Counted from the first letter of the stretch, positions 1 through 8,362 are shown. The stretch is DNA of 37,407 nt from Acidothermaceae bacterium (GCA_025925185.1 JAICLV010000003.1:1-37407), one strand, 5' to 3'. Notes: generated by a model not told the origin, from the letters alone. Translations and numbers: made by a program.

Positions 1-1
1 C

Positions 2-397
2 GCCCACCACACGGTCGAAGACACCGCGCTGGCGTTGGGCCAGGCGTTGCGCGAGGCGCTCGGCGACAAGGCCGGCATCCGCCGCTTCGGCGACGCGCTC
101 GTGCCGCTCGACGAGACACTGTGCCAGGTCGCCGTCGACCTCTCGGGCCGGCCCTACCTCGTGCACACCGAGCCCGACATCGTCGAGTTGATCGGCAGCT
201 ACGAGACGACGTTGACCAAGCACATCTGGGAGTCGTTCGTCGCGCAGGCTCAGATTTGCCTGCACGTAAGGGTTTTGGAAGGTCGTAACGCCCATCACGT
301 GAACGAGGCGCAGTTCAAGGCGGTCGCCCGCGCGCTGCGCGACGCCGTCCGGCTTGACGGTGTCGCCGGAGTGCCGAGCACCAAGGGCGTCCTGTAA
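2..397 (+). CDS. hisB: Imidazoleglycerol-phosphate dehydratase HisB (C-terminal part, 5' end outside window)
   Basis: The reading frame is open from base 2 and gives the last ~131 residues of HisB, which dehydrates imidazole glycerol phosphate to imidazole acetol phosphate in histidine synthesis. The visible part begins with the metal-binding HHTVED motif and contains the second-half signatures DLSGRP and [10 protein letters not shown]. It ends with the usual short tail. Full-length HisB is about 200 residues, so roughly the first third lies upstream of the window. The gene ends 5 bases before hisH, so the two are surely co-transcribed. The first ATG/GTG codons inside the window are not the true start. 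Identification is from motif recognition and gene context and is firm. Confidence 0.96.
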   Translation, partial: AHHTVEDTALALGQALREALGDKAGIRRFGDALVPLDETLCQVAVDLSGRPYLVHTEPDIVELIGSYETTLTKHIWESFVAQAQICLHVRVLEGRNAHHVNEAQFKAVARALRDAVRLDGVAGVPSTKGVL

Positions 398-402
398 TCG
401 CG

Positions 403-1005
403 ATGAAGGTCGTCGTCCTCGACTACGGATCGGGCAACCTGCGGTCAGCCGAACGCGCGCTCACCCGCCTCGGTGCCGACGTCGAAGTGAGCTCCGACGC
501 AGACGCCGCGCTGCAGGCCGACGGGCTGGTCGTTCCGGGGGTCGGCGCGTTCGCCGCATGCATGCGCGGACTCGACGCGATCGACGGAACATCCCTGGTG
601 CGTAAGCGAATGTCGGCTGGCGCGCCGGTGCTCGGCATCTGCGTCGGCTTCCAGGTGATGTTCGGCTTCGGCGTCGAGCACGGGGTGCGCACCGAGGGGG
701 TCGGAGTTTGGCCGGGCGGCGCGGTGAAGCTCGACGCGCCGATCCTGCCGCACATGGGTTGGAACGTCGTCGACGCGCCGGCGGGCTCGACGCTGTTTCG
801 CGGTGTTGAGGGCGAACGGTTCTACTTCGTGCACTCCTACGCCGCCCGCGAGGCGGGTGGATTGGTGACGACGGCGCAGCACGGGTCAATCACTTTCGTC
901 GCGGCCGCCGAAGACGGCGTTGTGTCGGGCACCCAGTTCCACCCCGAGAAGTCCGGTGACGCCGGCGCGCAACTGCTGAAGAACTGGTTGGAGTCGATCG
1001 CGTGA
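403..1005 (+). CDS. hisH: Imidazole glycerol phosphate synthase glutaminase subunit HisH
   Basis: This 200-residue protein is a class I glutamine amidotransferase that supplies ammonia to HisF for ring closure of the imidazole. The nucleophile elbow is GICVGFQ with Cys80, and the triad is completed by His180 and Glu182 in the FHPEKSG motif. The N-terminus [15 protein letters not shown] is typical of the family and supports the ATG at 403. The elbow reads VGFQ where LGMQ is more common, a mild variation. The stop overlaps the GTG start of priA by four bases (GTGA), indicating translational coupling. Its partner hisF lies about 8.5 kb downstream instead of next to priA. Confidence 0.97.
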   Translation: MKVVVLDYGSGNLRSAERALTRLGADVEVSSDADAALQADGLVVPGVGAFAACMRGLDAIDGTSLVRKRMSAGAPVLGICVGFQVMFGFGVEHGVRTEGVGVWPGGAVKLDAPILPHMGWNVVDAPAGSTLFRGVEGERFYFVHSYAAREAGGLVTTAQHGSITFVAAAEDGVVSGTQFHPEKSGDAGAQLLKNWLESIA

Positions 1006-1724
1006 GTGCTCTGGTGCTGCTGCCCGCCGTCGACGTCGCCGACGGCCAAGCGGTGCGGCTGGTACAGGGCGAGGCGGGTTCCGAGACGAGTTACGGCGAC
1101 CCGCTTTCCGCCGCGCTGGCCTGGCAGGAGGCCGGCGCGCAGTGGATTCACCTCGTCGACCTCGACGCCGCGTTCGGCCGCGGATCCAACCGCGAGCTGC
1201 TGGCGTCGGTGGTCGGGAAGCTCGACGTGCTGGTCGAGATGTCGGGCGGTATTCGCGACGACGCGTCGTTGCGCGCGGCCCTGTCGACCGGGTGCGCACG
1301 GGTCAACATCGGCACAGCGGCGCTGGAAAACCCCGAGTGGGTGCGGCGGGCGATCGGCGAGTTCGGCGACCAGATCGCGGTCGGCCTCGACGTTCGAGGG
1401 ACGACGCTCTCGGCACGCGGCTGGACACAAGACGGCGGCGAGCTTTTCGACGTCCTTTCAAGACTGGACGCCGACGGGTGCGCGCGTTACGTCGTCACCG
1501 ACGTACGACGCGACGGAACGCTGACCGGTCCGAACGTGGCATTGCTACGTGATGTGTGCGCGGCCACCGACAAGCCGGTCATCGCGAGCGGGGGAGTGTC
1601 TTCGCTCGACGACCTGCGCGCGCTGGCCGAGCTGACGTCGATCGGCGTCGAGGGCGCGATTGTCGGAAAAGCCTTGTACGCAGGGGCTTTCACACTCGAA
1701 GAGGCACTCGCGACGGTCAGCTGA
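1002..1724 (+). CDS. priA: Bifunctional phosphoribosyl isomerase PriA (HisA/TrpF)
   Basis: This 240-residue (beta/alpha)8 isomerase acts on ProFAR in histidine synthesis. In actinobacteria the family also acts on phosphoribosyl anthranilate. Visible residues are Asp11 in PAVDV, Arg19, Asp130 in VGLDVRG, Arg139 and Trp141 in ARGW, and Asp171 in [10 protein letters not shown]. Arg139, Trp141 and Asp171 match the Arg143, Trp145 and Asp175 of the mycobacterial PriA with a constant offset of four. That, and the absence of trpF among the trp genes here, supports the bifunctional assignment. The start GTG overlaps the hisH stop. The last 8 bases overlap the convergent vapC gene. The final ~60 bases recur in degenerate form at 2518-2574. 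Confidence 0.94.
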   Translation: MSALVLLPAVDVADGQAVRLVQGEAGSETSYGDPLSAALAWQEAGAQWIHLVDLDAAFGRGSNRELLASVVGKLDVLVEMSGGIRDDASLRAALSTGCARVNIGTAALENPEWVRRAIGEFGDQIAVGLDVRGTTLSARGWTQDGGELFDVLSRLDADGCARYVVTDVRRDGTLTGPNVALLRDVCAATDKPVIASGGVSSLDDLRALAELTSIGVEGAIVGKALYAGAFTLEEALATVS

Positions 1725-2121
1725 CCTCGCCGGGTTCGACTCGCTCGACCGTCGTGACCCGGTCAATGGAAAGGTCGAACGACGCCACCCGGCCCACGCC
1801 GGTGGTTTCGGCGCACGCGACGAGGTAGGCCTCGGCGAAGTCGAGCCGGTCGATCTCATAGATCTCGATCGCTCGCAACACCAGCACCGGGTCGACCACG
1901 ACAACCGACGGGAATGCCAGGAGCGAGCGGATAACCTCAGCGACTTGCTGCCTCGGCGCCTCGTAGAACGACTCCAACACGTAGACCGTCTCAGCGACCA
2001 CGAGATCCGCGACGAGAAGGTCGGCGGCGCTGCGGAGAAAGCGACTCGCACGCGCCGCCATCTCCGGCGGGTCACCGGTCAGGTGTCGCACGAGCACGTT
2101 GGTGTCGACGAACGCCGTCAT
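1717..2121 (-). CDS. vapC: PIN-domain ribonuclease toxin VapC
   Basis: The 134-residue protein is a compact PIN domain, the usual VapC size. The acidic metal-binding residues are visible: Asp6 in the N-terminal FVDTNVLVR, Glu44 in [10 protein letters not shown], Asp94 in DRLDFAEAY, and Asp116 in ASFDLSID. VapC toxins are Mg-dependent endoribonucleases, often cutting tRNA or rRNA, and are neutralised by the partner antitoxin. The start ATG overlaps the end of the vapB-like gene by four bases, the normal antitoxin-toxin order. The 3' end runs 8 bases into priA on the other strand. Nothing appears missing, so the toxin is probably functional. Confidence 0.93.
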   Translation of the reverse strand: MTAFVDTNVLVRHLTGDPPEMAARASRFLRSAADLLVADLVVAETVYVLESFYEAPRQQVAEVIRSLLAFPSVVVVDPVLVLRAIEIYEIDRLDFAEAYLVACAETTGVGRVASFDLSIDRVTTVERVEPGEVS

Positions 2122-2366
2122 GCTTGCTCGTTACGCCGCCGAGCGCGGGTGCGGCGGATCACGTCGTCCCAGGCCGCGTTTCGTTTGGCCGGCGGCACTG
2201 CGACTGTGCCCGCGAGGCTGAGGAAGTCCGGTGTGCGGGCCAAAATCGCTCGCTCTCCGTCGAGCCGGAACACGACCTGGTCTCCCTCCTTGATGCCGAG
2301 CGCGTCGCGGATCGCCTTTGGCACGGTCACCTGCCCCTTCGATGTCAGCTTGGCGGCAACGTCCAC
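2118..2366 (-). CDS. vapB: AbrB/SpoVT-type antitoxin VapB
   Basis: I place the start at a GTG that gives an 82-residue protein beginning M(V)DVAAKLTSKGQVTVPKAI. This is the swapped-hairpin AbrB DNA-binding fold, with the signature SKGQVTVPKAIRDALGI followed by a basic, toxin-wrapping C-terminal half ending [18 protein letters not shown] lies six bases upstream of this GTG and fixes the start; the frame remains open a further 30 codons upstream but shows no family match. The protein should bind VapC and repress its own promoter. A 9-bp inverted repeat lies directly upstream of the start and contains the ribosome-binding site. Confidence 0.9.
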   Translation of the reverse strand: MDVAAKLTSKGQVTVPKAIRDALGIKEGDQVVFRLDGERAILARTPDFLSLAGTVAVPPAKRNAAWDDVIRRTRARRRNEQA

Positions 2367-2373
2367 GGTCCAC

Positions 2374-2399
2374 TCCTTACTTAATAACTCAAGTAAGGA
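2374..2399 (-). promoter_or_regulatory. Perfect 9-bp inverted repeat, probable VapB/VapBC operator
   Basis: TCCTTACTT at 2374-2382 and AAGTAAGGA at 2391-2399 are exact reverse complements separated by 8 AT-rich bases. The repeat is the most AT-rich spot in its neighbourhood. It ends 7 bases before the vapB start codon and covers the AAGGAG ribosome-binding site. On the minus strand a TTGAAA hexamer lies upstream, 18 bases from a TTATTA hexamer inside the repeat, a possible promoter. AbrB-type antitoxins usually autorepress through such palindromes. The geometry is seen; the role is inferred. Confidence 0.7.
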
Positions 2400-2407
2400 T
2401 AGCGGTT

Positions 2408-2950
2408 TCAACTGAACCGCAGCCAGTAAGGCTCTTCCGCGTCGTCCCCACAGCATGTCGGAGTCGGCCGCGCTTCGCGTGCGTCATCCACAGGCAAAGG
2501 CACGGGCCGCCACGCGCGTCGGAAAAGCTCGTACGCAGCCGCTTTCACCCTCGAAGAGGCGCTAGCTGCGGTTGCCCGGTGGACGCTCGCGACTTGGTAG
2601 ACCGCTGCCGGGATAGAGAGCGGCGAATGCCCACCAGAGGCGGTGTTCTCGACGAACTGGTCGATGTTGCCGATCAGCGGCAGGTCTTCGCAATCGGTGC
2701 CGCGCAAGCCGCTAGCGAGTGCTGCAGCGAACCGATCCCCGCCGATCACCAGGAACGGCCGCTCGAAGTAGTAGCGGGTCGACTCGTCGAGCGGCTCGGT
2801 GAGGCCGAGATCGTTGTGCGCGTGGGCGATCTGCTCGTAGACGTGCGCGAGCGCCGCCGTGGACGGCGAGCGCACTTCCGCGACAAGCAGCGGCGCGGCG
2901 GGCAGGTTGCGATCGTCTTCCGCGAGGCGCGGCGGATCCGCACCGCCGGA
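2408..2950 (-). pseudogene. Truncated DUF4037-like gene
   Basis: The minus-strand frame is open from 2950 to 2408. Its middle reads like the C-terminal part of DUF4037 proteins: HAHNDLGLTEPLD, then YYFERPFLVIGGDRF, then LPLIGNIDQFVENT. I recognise this family pattern with moderate confidence; its function is not established. Full proteins of the family are much longer (roughly 300 residues), and there is no room or stop-free frame upstream for the N-terminal nucleotidyltransferase-like half. After the DQFVENT motif the frame reads through the antisense of the hisA-end remnant and unrelated sequence, so the natural stop has also been lost. I therefore call it a remnant. A GTG at 2875 could in principle start a 155-residue product. 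Confidence 0.6.
2518..2574 (+). pseudogene. Degenerate duplicate of the priA/hisA 3' end
   Basis: These ~57 bases align with the last part of priA (from 1662) with about 48 identities and one missing base. The shared blocks include GTCGGAAAAGC, GTACGCAG, GCTTTCAC and CTCGAAGAGGC. When the lost base is restored the segment reads [18 protein letters not shown], the conserved PriA C-terminus ([18 protein letters not shown] in the intact gene). The resemblance fades upstream of 2518. It lies on the far side of vapBC from the intact gene and looks like a displaced or duplicated end. Confidence 0.8.
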
Positions 2951-3015
2951 CTATGCGGCACCTGCGGGTGCGGGGCATTCGGGTTAGCGGAAGCCGTCAC
3001 CCTGGTTAGCCGTAC

Positions 3016-3885
3016 TCAGCCGACGGTGACTGGATCGCCCACCGAGATGACGCCGGTCGAGAGCGGAGCGAGTCGGATGCCGAACCAGGTCTTGCCGTCC
3101 CATCGGCGGCGCCGGGCGAGCGTGCGGATCGGCTCCTTGCCGCCCGCGAGTGTGACCGGGTCGATCGTCGTCATCACGCAGCGGTCGCAACGCACCGTCG
3201 TCCGGAATTCGACGTCGCCGATGCGCACCGACGTCCAGCCGTCCTCGGCGAACGGCTCATCGCCGTCGACGATCACATTCGGCCGGAATCGCACGATGGA
3301 AAGCGGGGTGAACCCGTCGGCGGCCGGGATCTCGTCGCCGCTGAGGTCGCCCGGGTCGATCTCGGGCACGTCGGGCAGGCCGGCGTCCTCGCGAATCCAC
3401 GTGTTGAGCTGCGCCATCGACGCCTCGGTGACGAGCAACAGCGGGCCGTCGTCCGCGAAAGAAAGTGATTCACCCGGCAGGCCGCCGTGCTGCGGCGCGA
3501 TGGGCCGCCGGGTGGGGTCAGGTTGCCAGAGCAGCCGCACCGGCTGGCCCACCCGCCGCGACAACCAGTCGTGCGCCTCGCTCTTGGCGGGCACCGCCGA
3601 CTCCTGGCCGGTGAGGGTGACTGGCGTCGGTGAGCCGCCCACCGGCGCCTCGACGTCGATGTAGCCGCCCTCGCGGTCGGTGATGCGGATCGTCGCCGGG
3701 TCGAGCGGTTCGGCGCGCAGCCCCAGCATGTGGTGCAGCCGCCGCGACGTGATGCTTTCGCCCGCCTCGTCGAAGACGCCCCAGCGACGGTCGCGGGCGA
3801 GGCCCCATGGCTCGACGTCGGCCTTGTCCAGGGCCAGGCCGCCAAGCGACTTCACCGGATAGATCCGCACCGCCGTCACGCGCAT
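3016..3885 (-). CDS. MOSC-domain protein (mARC/YcbX-like molybdenum cofactor enzyme)
   Basis: This 289-residue protein has the N-terminal MOSC beta-barrel beginning MRVTAVRIYPVKSLGG and a C-terminal MOSC domain. The conserved molybdenum-ligating cysteine is most likely Cys236 in the motif RCDRCVMTTIDP, with Cys233 beside it; the mARC equivalent reads CGRCxxTTVDP. The family includes mARC and YcbX, which reduce N-hydroxylated bases using a Moco cofactor, often with a separate electron donor. No ferredoxin domain is fused here, so the partner is elsewhere. AGGA lies eight bases before the ATG. The gene stands alone between the DUF4037 remnant and the amidase, all on the minus strand, so it may be a single-gene transcript. 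The substrate is unknown. Confidence 0.9.
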   Translation of the reverse strand: MRVTAVRIYPVKSLGGLALDKADVEPWGLARDRRWGVFDEAGESITSRRLHHMLGLRAEPLDPATIRITDREGGYIDVEAPVGGSPTPVTLTGQESAVPAKSEAHDWLSRRVGQPVRLLWQPDPTRRPIAPQHGGLPGESLSFADDGPLLLVTEASMAQLNTWIREDAGLPDVPEIDPGDLSGDEIPAADGFTPLSIVRFRPNVIVDGDEPFAEDGWTSVRIGDVEFRTTVRCDRCVMTTIDPVTLAGGKEPIRTLARRRRWDGKTWFGIRLAPLSTGVISVGDPVTVG

Positions 3886-3933
3886 GGTGTCGATCCTGCC
3901 AGCAGGCTCCGGGCGGGATCCGCCAATTCGGCG

Positions 3934-6360
3934 CTAGCTGACGTGCGCCAGTCCGGAGGCGGTCGAGGCGACGGCGTCGCTGATGGCGGCCGGGCCGCCG
4001 ATCGCGGTGACGGACGGGATTCCACTGGACGCCGCGAGCCATGCCCTGACGGAGGCAGGGATGGACGTAGGCGTCACCAGCAGGGTCGGACGGCCGAGGG
4101 CGGCGGCCGTCAACGCGTCGGCCGGGAAACTCGCGGCGCCGTTCGCCAGCAACAGCGGGCCGGCTGGCAGCTGGCTGCCCAACGCCTGGGCCACCGCGAC
4201 CGACGTCGCGTAGCGGTCGGCCCCGGCGATCTGCGTGCCGCCGGGGAGGGCGGAGACCACGGACGCCGGGATGCGACCGCCGACGACGGTGGTGTTCGTG
4301 ACGCCGAGCGAGCCCAACGCCGACGACGTGACGTCAGGAACGCCGCTGGACGTCGCCATCAGGATCGGCCGCCCCAGCGCCCCCGCGATACCGCCGATGG
4401 TGAAGCCGTCGGTGAGGCCGGCGTTGCCTTCGACGACGAACGCCTGCCCACCGCTCGCGCCGACCTGTGCGGCGACCAAGGCGGCTGTGCTGAAGCGGTC
4501 GGCCCCACCTAACCGGGTGACGGTGGTGACGCCGAGGGACCGCAACTGGTCCTCGACGGCCGGCCCGACCGCCGCCGGGCCGCCGACGACGAACGCCGTC
4601 GTGGCGTGGCGGCGGCTGATGTCGGCCGCGACGCTGGCCGGAAGAGAGGTCGGGGTTGTGAGCAGCAGCGGCGCCGACAGGTGGACGGCGAGCGGTCCGG
4701 CCGCGACGGCGTCCGGCGCCGATTGGCCACTCGCGATGACGACCGTCGTCGCGGTCGCCGCCGCGGAGTCGCCCACCGCGACCGCCGTGCCGTAGCGGTC
4801 CGACCCGGACAGCCGGTCGAACGGCCCGCCGATCGTCACCGGCTGCGACCACGGAACGGCCGTGGCGCCGCTTTGGGTGCTTGACAGCGTCAACAGGTAA
4901 GTGCCGGGCGCGACCGGGTCGCCGTCTGGTCCGGTCATGTCCCATGTTGCGTCGACCGAGGCGCCACTGCCGGTGAGCGTCTTCAGCGTCGTCCCGCCGC
5001 CGTCTTGGACCAGCAACTGCCAGTCACCGGCGGCCAGCATCCCCGCGGTCACCCGCACCGACCCGTTGGCTGACTTCGTGCGCGGCGTCACGGTCGCGGA
5101 CGGCGTCACGAGCCCGGCGACCATGAGTTGGGCGACGGCTTGACGCAGCGCGGGCAGGATCGCGTAGCCGGCGTTGCCCGGGCACGCGGTGAGGTCGGCG
5201 TCGCGGTGCCCGGAGATCACGTTGAACGCGACCTGCGTGCCTGTTGGGTACCGCGAACCGCTGAACGTCGCCGCCGTCAGCGTCGTCCGACCCAGCGGGT
5301 TTGCGTACGAGAGCGACAACTTCCACGCGATGAGCTTGGCCAGCGACGCCTGCAAGGCGGCGGACGGCGTGACCGTGTCGTACGTGCCGATCATCGAGAC
5401 GCCGAAGCTGTTGGTGTTGAAGCCGCCGGTGTGGGCGCCGAGCACAGCCTTGTTGATGCCGCCGTAGCGGCCCTCGAAGATCTGGCCGTACTGGTCGACC
5501 AAGAAGTTGTAGCCGACGTCGCACCAGCCTTCGCCATACACGTGGTAGGCGTAGATCGAGCGGACGATCGCCGCCGAGTCGCCGGGTCCGTAGCTGTTGC
5601 CCGTGACCGTGTGGTGGACGAACGCCACCTTGGGCGCGCCCGTGTACTCCGGACCCGAGGGGCAGGCGCCCAGGCGGATCTTCTCGTCGGCGCCCCACTG
5701 CGCGCGGGCGATGATCGCGGGCTGCGCCGCTGCGGCGTTCGCGACGTTCAGCGGGGCGGCGGTGTGGCCCGCTCGCGTGTCAGCGGCCGACGTGCCTGGG
5801 TCGACCAGGTCGACCCGGACGTCGCGCGGCGCCGGTCCGGTCACCGACACGACCCGCGCCTCGACGCCGTCGGCGTGGCCGACCCACAGCGGCTCCGTGG
5901 CGTCGCGTACGGCGCGCCGCGCGTCGGGGGTTCCGGCGTCCGGGCCTGAGTCGTTCTTCTCGAGGTCTTGCCAATCCGTCCACGCACCGCTCGAACGCAC
6001 CCGCACCTGCGCGGACAGCGCGGTGATGGCGGGGTCATGGGTCCAGCTCAATCCGACGAGCCGAAACGGCGTGGTGTCTTGCGCCGGGATCTCGGCGATC
6101 GTTTCGGTTGCGGGCGTTCGGACGAACGCGGCCGGGACGACGGTGGCGGCTGCCGCCTGACCGGTGGCTGCGGGCGCGCCGACTGCCACGGGCATCGCGA
6201 TCTGGCTGAAAGCCGGGACGACGGGGTGTGGCGAGGACGTCGGCTCGCCGGTGGTCACCACGGGAACCACGATCAGGGCCGCCGAGGCAGCGACCGCCAC
6301 AGACAGCACGGCGAGCAGCTTCCGCAAGGTCAACCCCAACACGCAGAGGACAAGTCTCAT
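3934..6360 (-). CDS. Secreted N-acetylmuramoyl-L-alanine amidase (PGRP fold) with three cell-wall-binding repeats
   Basis: The 808-residue protein starts with a basic-hydrophobic signal region (residues 1-40), then a low-complexity linker. A PGRP/amidase_2 domain spans about residues 215-415. Probable zinc ligands are His249 or His250 in FVHHTVTGN, His385 in SGHRDAD and Cys393 in TACPG. Next comes a FlgD-like Ig segment (about 430-505, VAPGTYLLTLSS). Three CW_binding_2-type repeats follow, marked by RLSGSDRYGTA (from ~516), RLGGADRFSTA (~615) and IAGADRYATS (~711), each about 95 residues. It should cleave the bond between muramic acid and the stem peptide while anchored to the wall. The catalytic residues look intact. 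The large size is consistent with an actinobacterial wall-remodelling enzyme. The start codon choice is moderate because no strong ribosome-binding site precedes it. Confidence 0.93.
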   Translation of the reverse strand: MRLVLCVLGLTLRKLLAVLSVAVAASAALIVVPVVTTGEPTSSPHPVVPAFSQIAMPVAVGAPAATGQAAAATVVPAAFVRTPATETIAEIPAQDTTPFRLVGLSWTHDPAITALSAQVRVRSSGAWTDWQDLEKNDSGPDAGTPDARRAVRDATEPLWVGHADGVEARVVSVTGPAPRDVRVDLVDPGTSAADTRAGHTAAPLNVANAAAAQPAIIARAQWGADEKIRLGACPSGPEYTGAPKVAFVHHTVTGNSYGPGDSAAIVRSIYAYHVYGEGWCDVGYNFLVDQYGQIFEGRYGGINKAVLGAHTGGFNTNSFGVSMIGTYDTVTPSAALQASLAKLIAWKLSLSYANPLGRTTLTAATFSGSRYPTGTQVAFNVISGHRDADLTACPGNAGYAILPALRQAVAQLMVAGLVTPSATVTPRTKSANGSVRVTAGMLAAGDWQLLVQDGGGTTLKTLTGSGASVDATWDMTGPDGDPVAPGTYLLTLSSTQSGATAVPWSQPVTIGGPFDRLSGSDRYGTAVAVGDSAAATATTVVIASGQSAPDAVAAGPLAVHLSAPLLLTTPTSLPASVAADISRRHATTAFVVGGPAAVGPAVEDQLRSLGVTTVTRLGGADRFSTAALVAAQVGASGGQAFVVEGNAGLTDGFTIGGIAGALGRPILMATSSGVPDVTSSALGSLGVTNTTVVGGRIPASVVSALPGGTQIAGADRYATSVAVAQALGSQLPAGPLLLANGAASFPADALTAAALGRPTLLVTPTSIPASVRAWLAASSGIPSVTAIGGPAAISDAVASTASGLAHVS

Positions 6361-6506
6361 CCGTCGATCTCGACAGACGGCGTCATTGACCTAAGCAGGA
6401 ATAAGCGGACATGTCCCGCAATTGCGGCTAGTCGGGCAGACGCTTTACGTGGCGTTGAGGTGACCTAAACGTTCCGCCGCGCCAGAACTCAGTCGCCTAG
6501 AAGCGC

Positions 6507-6528
6507 GACGACGGGCGCTCCCGTCGTC
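6507..6528 (-). terminator. Probable terminator after the signal-peptidase gene
   Basis: GACGACGGG at 6507-6515 and CCCGTCGTC at 6520-6528 form a perfect 9-bp GC-rich stem with a 4-base loop. It lies 8 bases beyond the stop of the minus-strand gene at 6536 and is followed on that strand only by GCGCTTCT, not a clean T-run. Its position suggests an intrinsic or stem-only terminator separating this unit from the amidase gene. Confidence 0.6.
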
Positions 6529-6535
6529 CCGTGGA

Positions 6536-8362
6536 CTAGCTGGCGCGGGCGTAGCCCTCAGCCCAGGCCGAGGGGCCAACGGCGCTGGCGGAGATGCCGG
6601 GCAGGATGTCGAACGCATGAGATCGCGGCTCGAGCGTGATGACGGGCGCGTCGAGGACGACGACGTCCGCGCCGGCTCCTGGTTTCACCCCGTCGTGGCG
6701 CGCGGCGTGCTGCGGGCGGTCCGGCCGGACGTCGTAGCGGTACCACGACAGCTCGTCGCGCACCAGGTAGGAGTGCCGAGCGCCACGCGTCGTGTGCAGG
6801 ATCACCCGGTCGTAGCGCTCGGCGATCGAGTGCAGCGCGGCGAGGGAGGTGAGGTCGACCACCGGGCCGTCGAGCGGCATCGGCTCGGCGTCGACGATGC
6901 GGTCGCCGTAGCGGCGCAACGCGGCGTCGACGTCGTCCTCGGCCCTGCCGGTCAGACCCGTGCGGCGCGAGCCGACCAGCAGCGCGACCAGCCAGCCGAG
7001 CGCGGCGATCGCGCCCACACCGGCCGCGACGCGCGCGTCGGGCACGGTGACGTGCCAGCCCAACAGGTGCAAGGTGCGCGCCGCGGTGGCGGGCGCCTTC
7101 ACGTCGACGGGCGCGCTCAACACCAGCGGGTCGCCGGACGCTGCCGCGGCGCCGTCGGACGCTGGCGCCTTCACCACGATGCGTTGGTTCGCGCCCGCGG
7201 CGAGGGTGCGCTTGCCGTCGAACGTCGCGGCCAGCGGCTGGCCGCCGACCGCGCCGGTGGCGTCGAGCTTCGGCGTCAAGACGACGGACGTCGAAGTGGC
7301 CTTCACCCCGGTCGTCGCCGTGAACGCGTCGAGCGCCGCCTGGGCGCGCGCCAGGTCGACCGTGACGGTCGCGTGGCCGGACCCGCCACGCACCGGCGCG
7401 GCGACGCCGGCCGCCAGCGGCGACGTCCACCCGCTTGGGCCGACAAGCGTTGCCGCCAGCGCGACGCTGCCCGTCAGCGGGGCGTCGGCGCGGTAGTCGA
7501 AGGAGAAGTCCACGGAGCGCGCGATCTGGGTGAAGATCGGCTCGCCCGAGTGCAGCAAGCCGTCGGGGTAGACGACGGACGACGTGACGTCGGCGGAGTA
7601 GCCGAACGTCCCGGTTTGCTGGACGACGATGCTGCGCGTCGTCGGCGCGGTAGGCGACAGGTTGAGCAGCCAGCCCCCGGCGGCCACGAGCGCGACCAGG
7701 GCGCCCAGCGCGGTTAGCGCCTGCGCGCGCGGAACGCGCCGCGGGAATGTCGCGGTGAGCGTGGGGGTGAGCGTCGGGGTGAGCGTCGCCGCGGCGGCTT
7801 GCGGGATCGTCGCGACGGGCGCGAACGGGCGTGGCGTGGGGGCCCGGCGCGTGCCGGCTCGATGTCGGCCGCCGCTGGTGCGCAGCGCGCGACGGCGCCG
7901 GGCGCGACCCGCCCCGCCGAGTAGCAACAGCGCGACTACGCCCCCGGCGACGCAGCGCCCCGGCGTCGAGTCGAGCGCTGCGATGTAGCGACCGCCGTGC
8001 GGCACCCGGACGGCGAGCCGGCCGACCAGGTCGGCCTTGGTGGGGTGGTCCGGGTCGATCCAGGTGTTGTTGTCGCCCTTGAACGTGAGCGCGCCCCCGT
8101 CGTCCGCGACGATGCGGTGCATGACAACGGTGCCAAGCGTTGCGCTGTGATATCCGACCACGTCGCCGACGTGATATTCCGACGAGGCGCGCAGGACCGC
8201 CAAATCGCCGGTGTGGAATTGCGGCTCCATGCTCACGCCGTGAGTTACGACATAACTGGTGTGACCGCCTAGTTTGGCGGGCGCGAGGAAATACCAAGCC
8301 AGCGCGGCAAAGCTGACGACGAGCAATGTGCTCGCCGTCAGCCTCGTCGATTTCTTGCGCAT
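6536..8362 (-). CDS. ER/archaeal-type signal peptidase I (S26B, SipW-like) fused to a DUF5305-like C-terminal region
   Basis: I start the gene at the ATG giving MRKKSTRLTAS (608 residues), preceded by GAGGAA; the frame extends upstream but only as arginine/proline-rich noise. A membrane helix (about residues 10-26) is followed by a signal-peptidase domain. Ser44 lies in GVSMEP, His82 in VVMHRIV and Asp97 in FKGDNN. A His in place of the bacterial Lys general base marks the S26B (SipW/Sec11) class. A second helix lies at ~140-150, a TPTL-repeat linker at ~195-205 and a third helix at ~215-235. A long extracellular region resembling DUF5305 follows (TFGYSADV, then SVVYPDG), with another helix at ~445-465 and a cytoplasmic tail (RYGDRIVDAEP). 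The small exported protein encoded directly upstream is its likely substrate. The DUF5305 call is by resemblance and moderate; the peptidase call is strong. Confidence 0.88.
   Translation of the reverse strand: MRKKSTRLTASTLLVVSFAALAWYFLAPAKLGGHTSYVVTHGVSMEPQFHTGDLAVLRASSEYHVGDVVGYHSATLGTVVMHRIVADDGGALTFKGDNNTWIDPDHPTKADLVGRLAVRVPHGGRYIAALDSTPGRCVAGGVVALLLLGGAGRARRRRALRTSGGRHRAGTRRAPTPRPFAPVATIPQAAAATLTPTLTPTLTATFPRRVPRAQALTALGALVALVAAGGWLLNLSPTAPTTRSIVVQQTGTFGYSADVTSSVVYPDGLLHSGEPIFTQIARSVDFSFDYRADAPLTGSVALAATLVGPSGWTSPLAAGVAAPVRGGSGHATVTVDLARAQAALDAFTATTGVKATSTSVVLTPKLDATGAVGGQPLAATFDGKRTLAAGANQRIVVKAPASDGAAAASGDPLVLSAPVDVKAPATAARTLHLLGWHVTVPDARVAAGVGAIAALGWLVALLVGSRRTGLTGRAEDDVDAALRRYGDRIVDAEPMPLDGPVVDLTSLAALHSIAERYDRVILHTTRGARHSYLVRDELSWYRYDVRPDRPQHAARHDGVKPGAGADVVVLDAPVITLEPRSHAFDILPGISASAVGPSAWAEGYARAS
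7754..7789. repeat. Three 12-bp tandem repeats inside the signal-peptidase gene
   Basis: Three consecutive copies of a unit close to GGTGAGCGTCGG encode a Thr-Pro-Thr-Leu repeat on the minus strand. It forms the linker between the peptidase part and the next membrane helix. Copy number could vary by slippage without breaking the frame. Confidence 0.85.

Noticed and set aside
6416..6427. 12-bp palindrome CCGCAATTGCGG upstream of the amidase gene
   Set aside because: The palindrome is exact but short, with no promoter element placed convincingly beside it. I cannot link it to a regulator.
6361..6506. A possible c-di-AMP (ydaO) riboswitch before the amidase gene
   Set aside because: Wall-enzyme genes in actinobacteria sometimes carry this riboswitch, but the conserved core elements are not present in the minus-strand sequence here.
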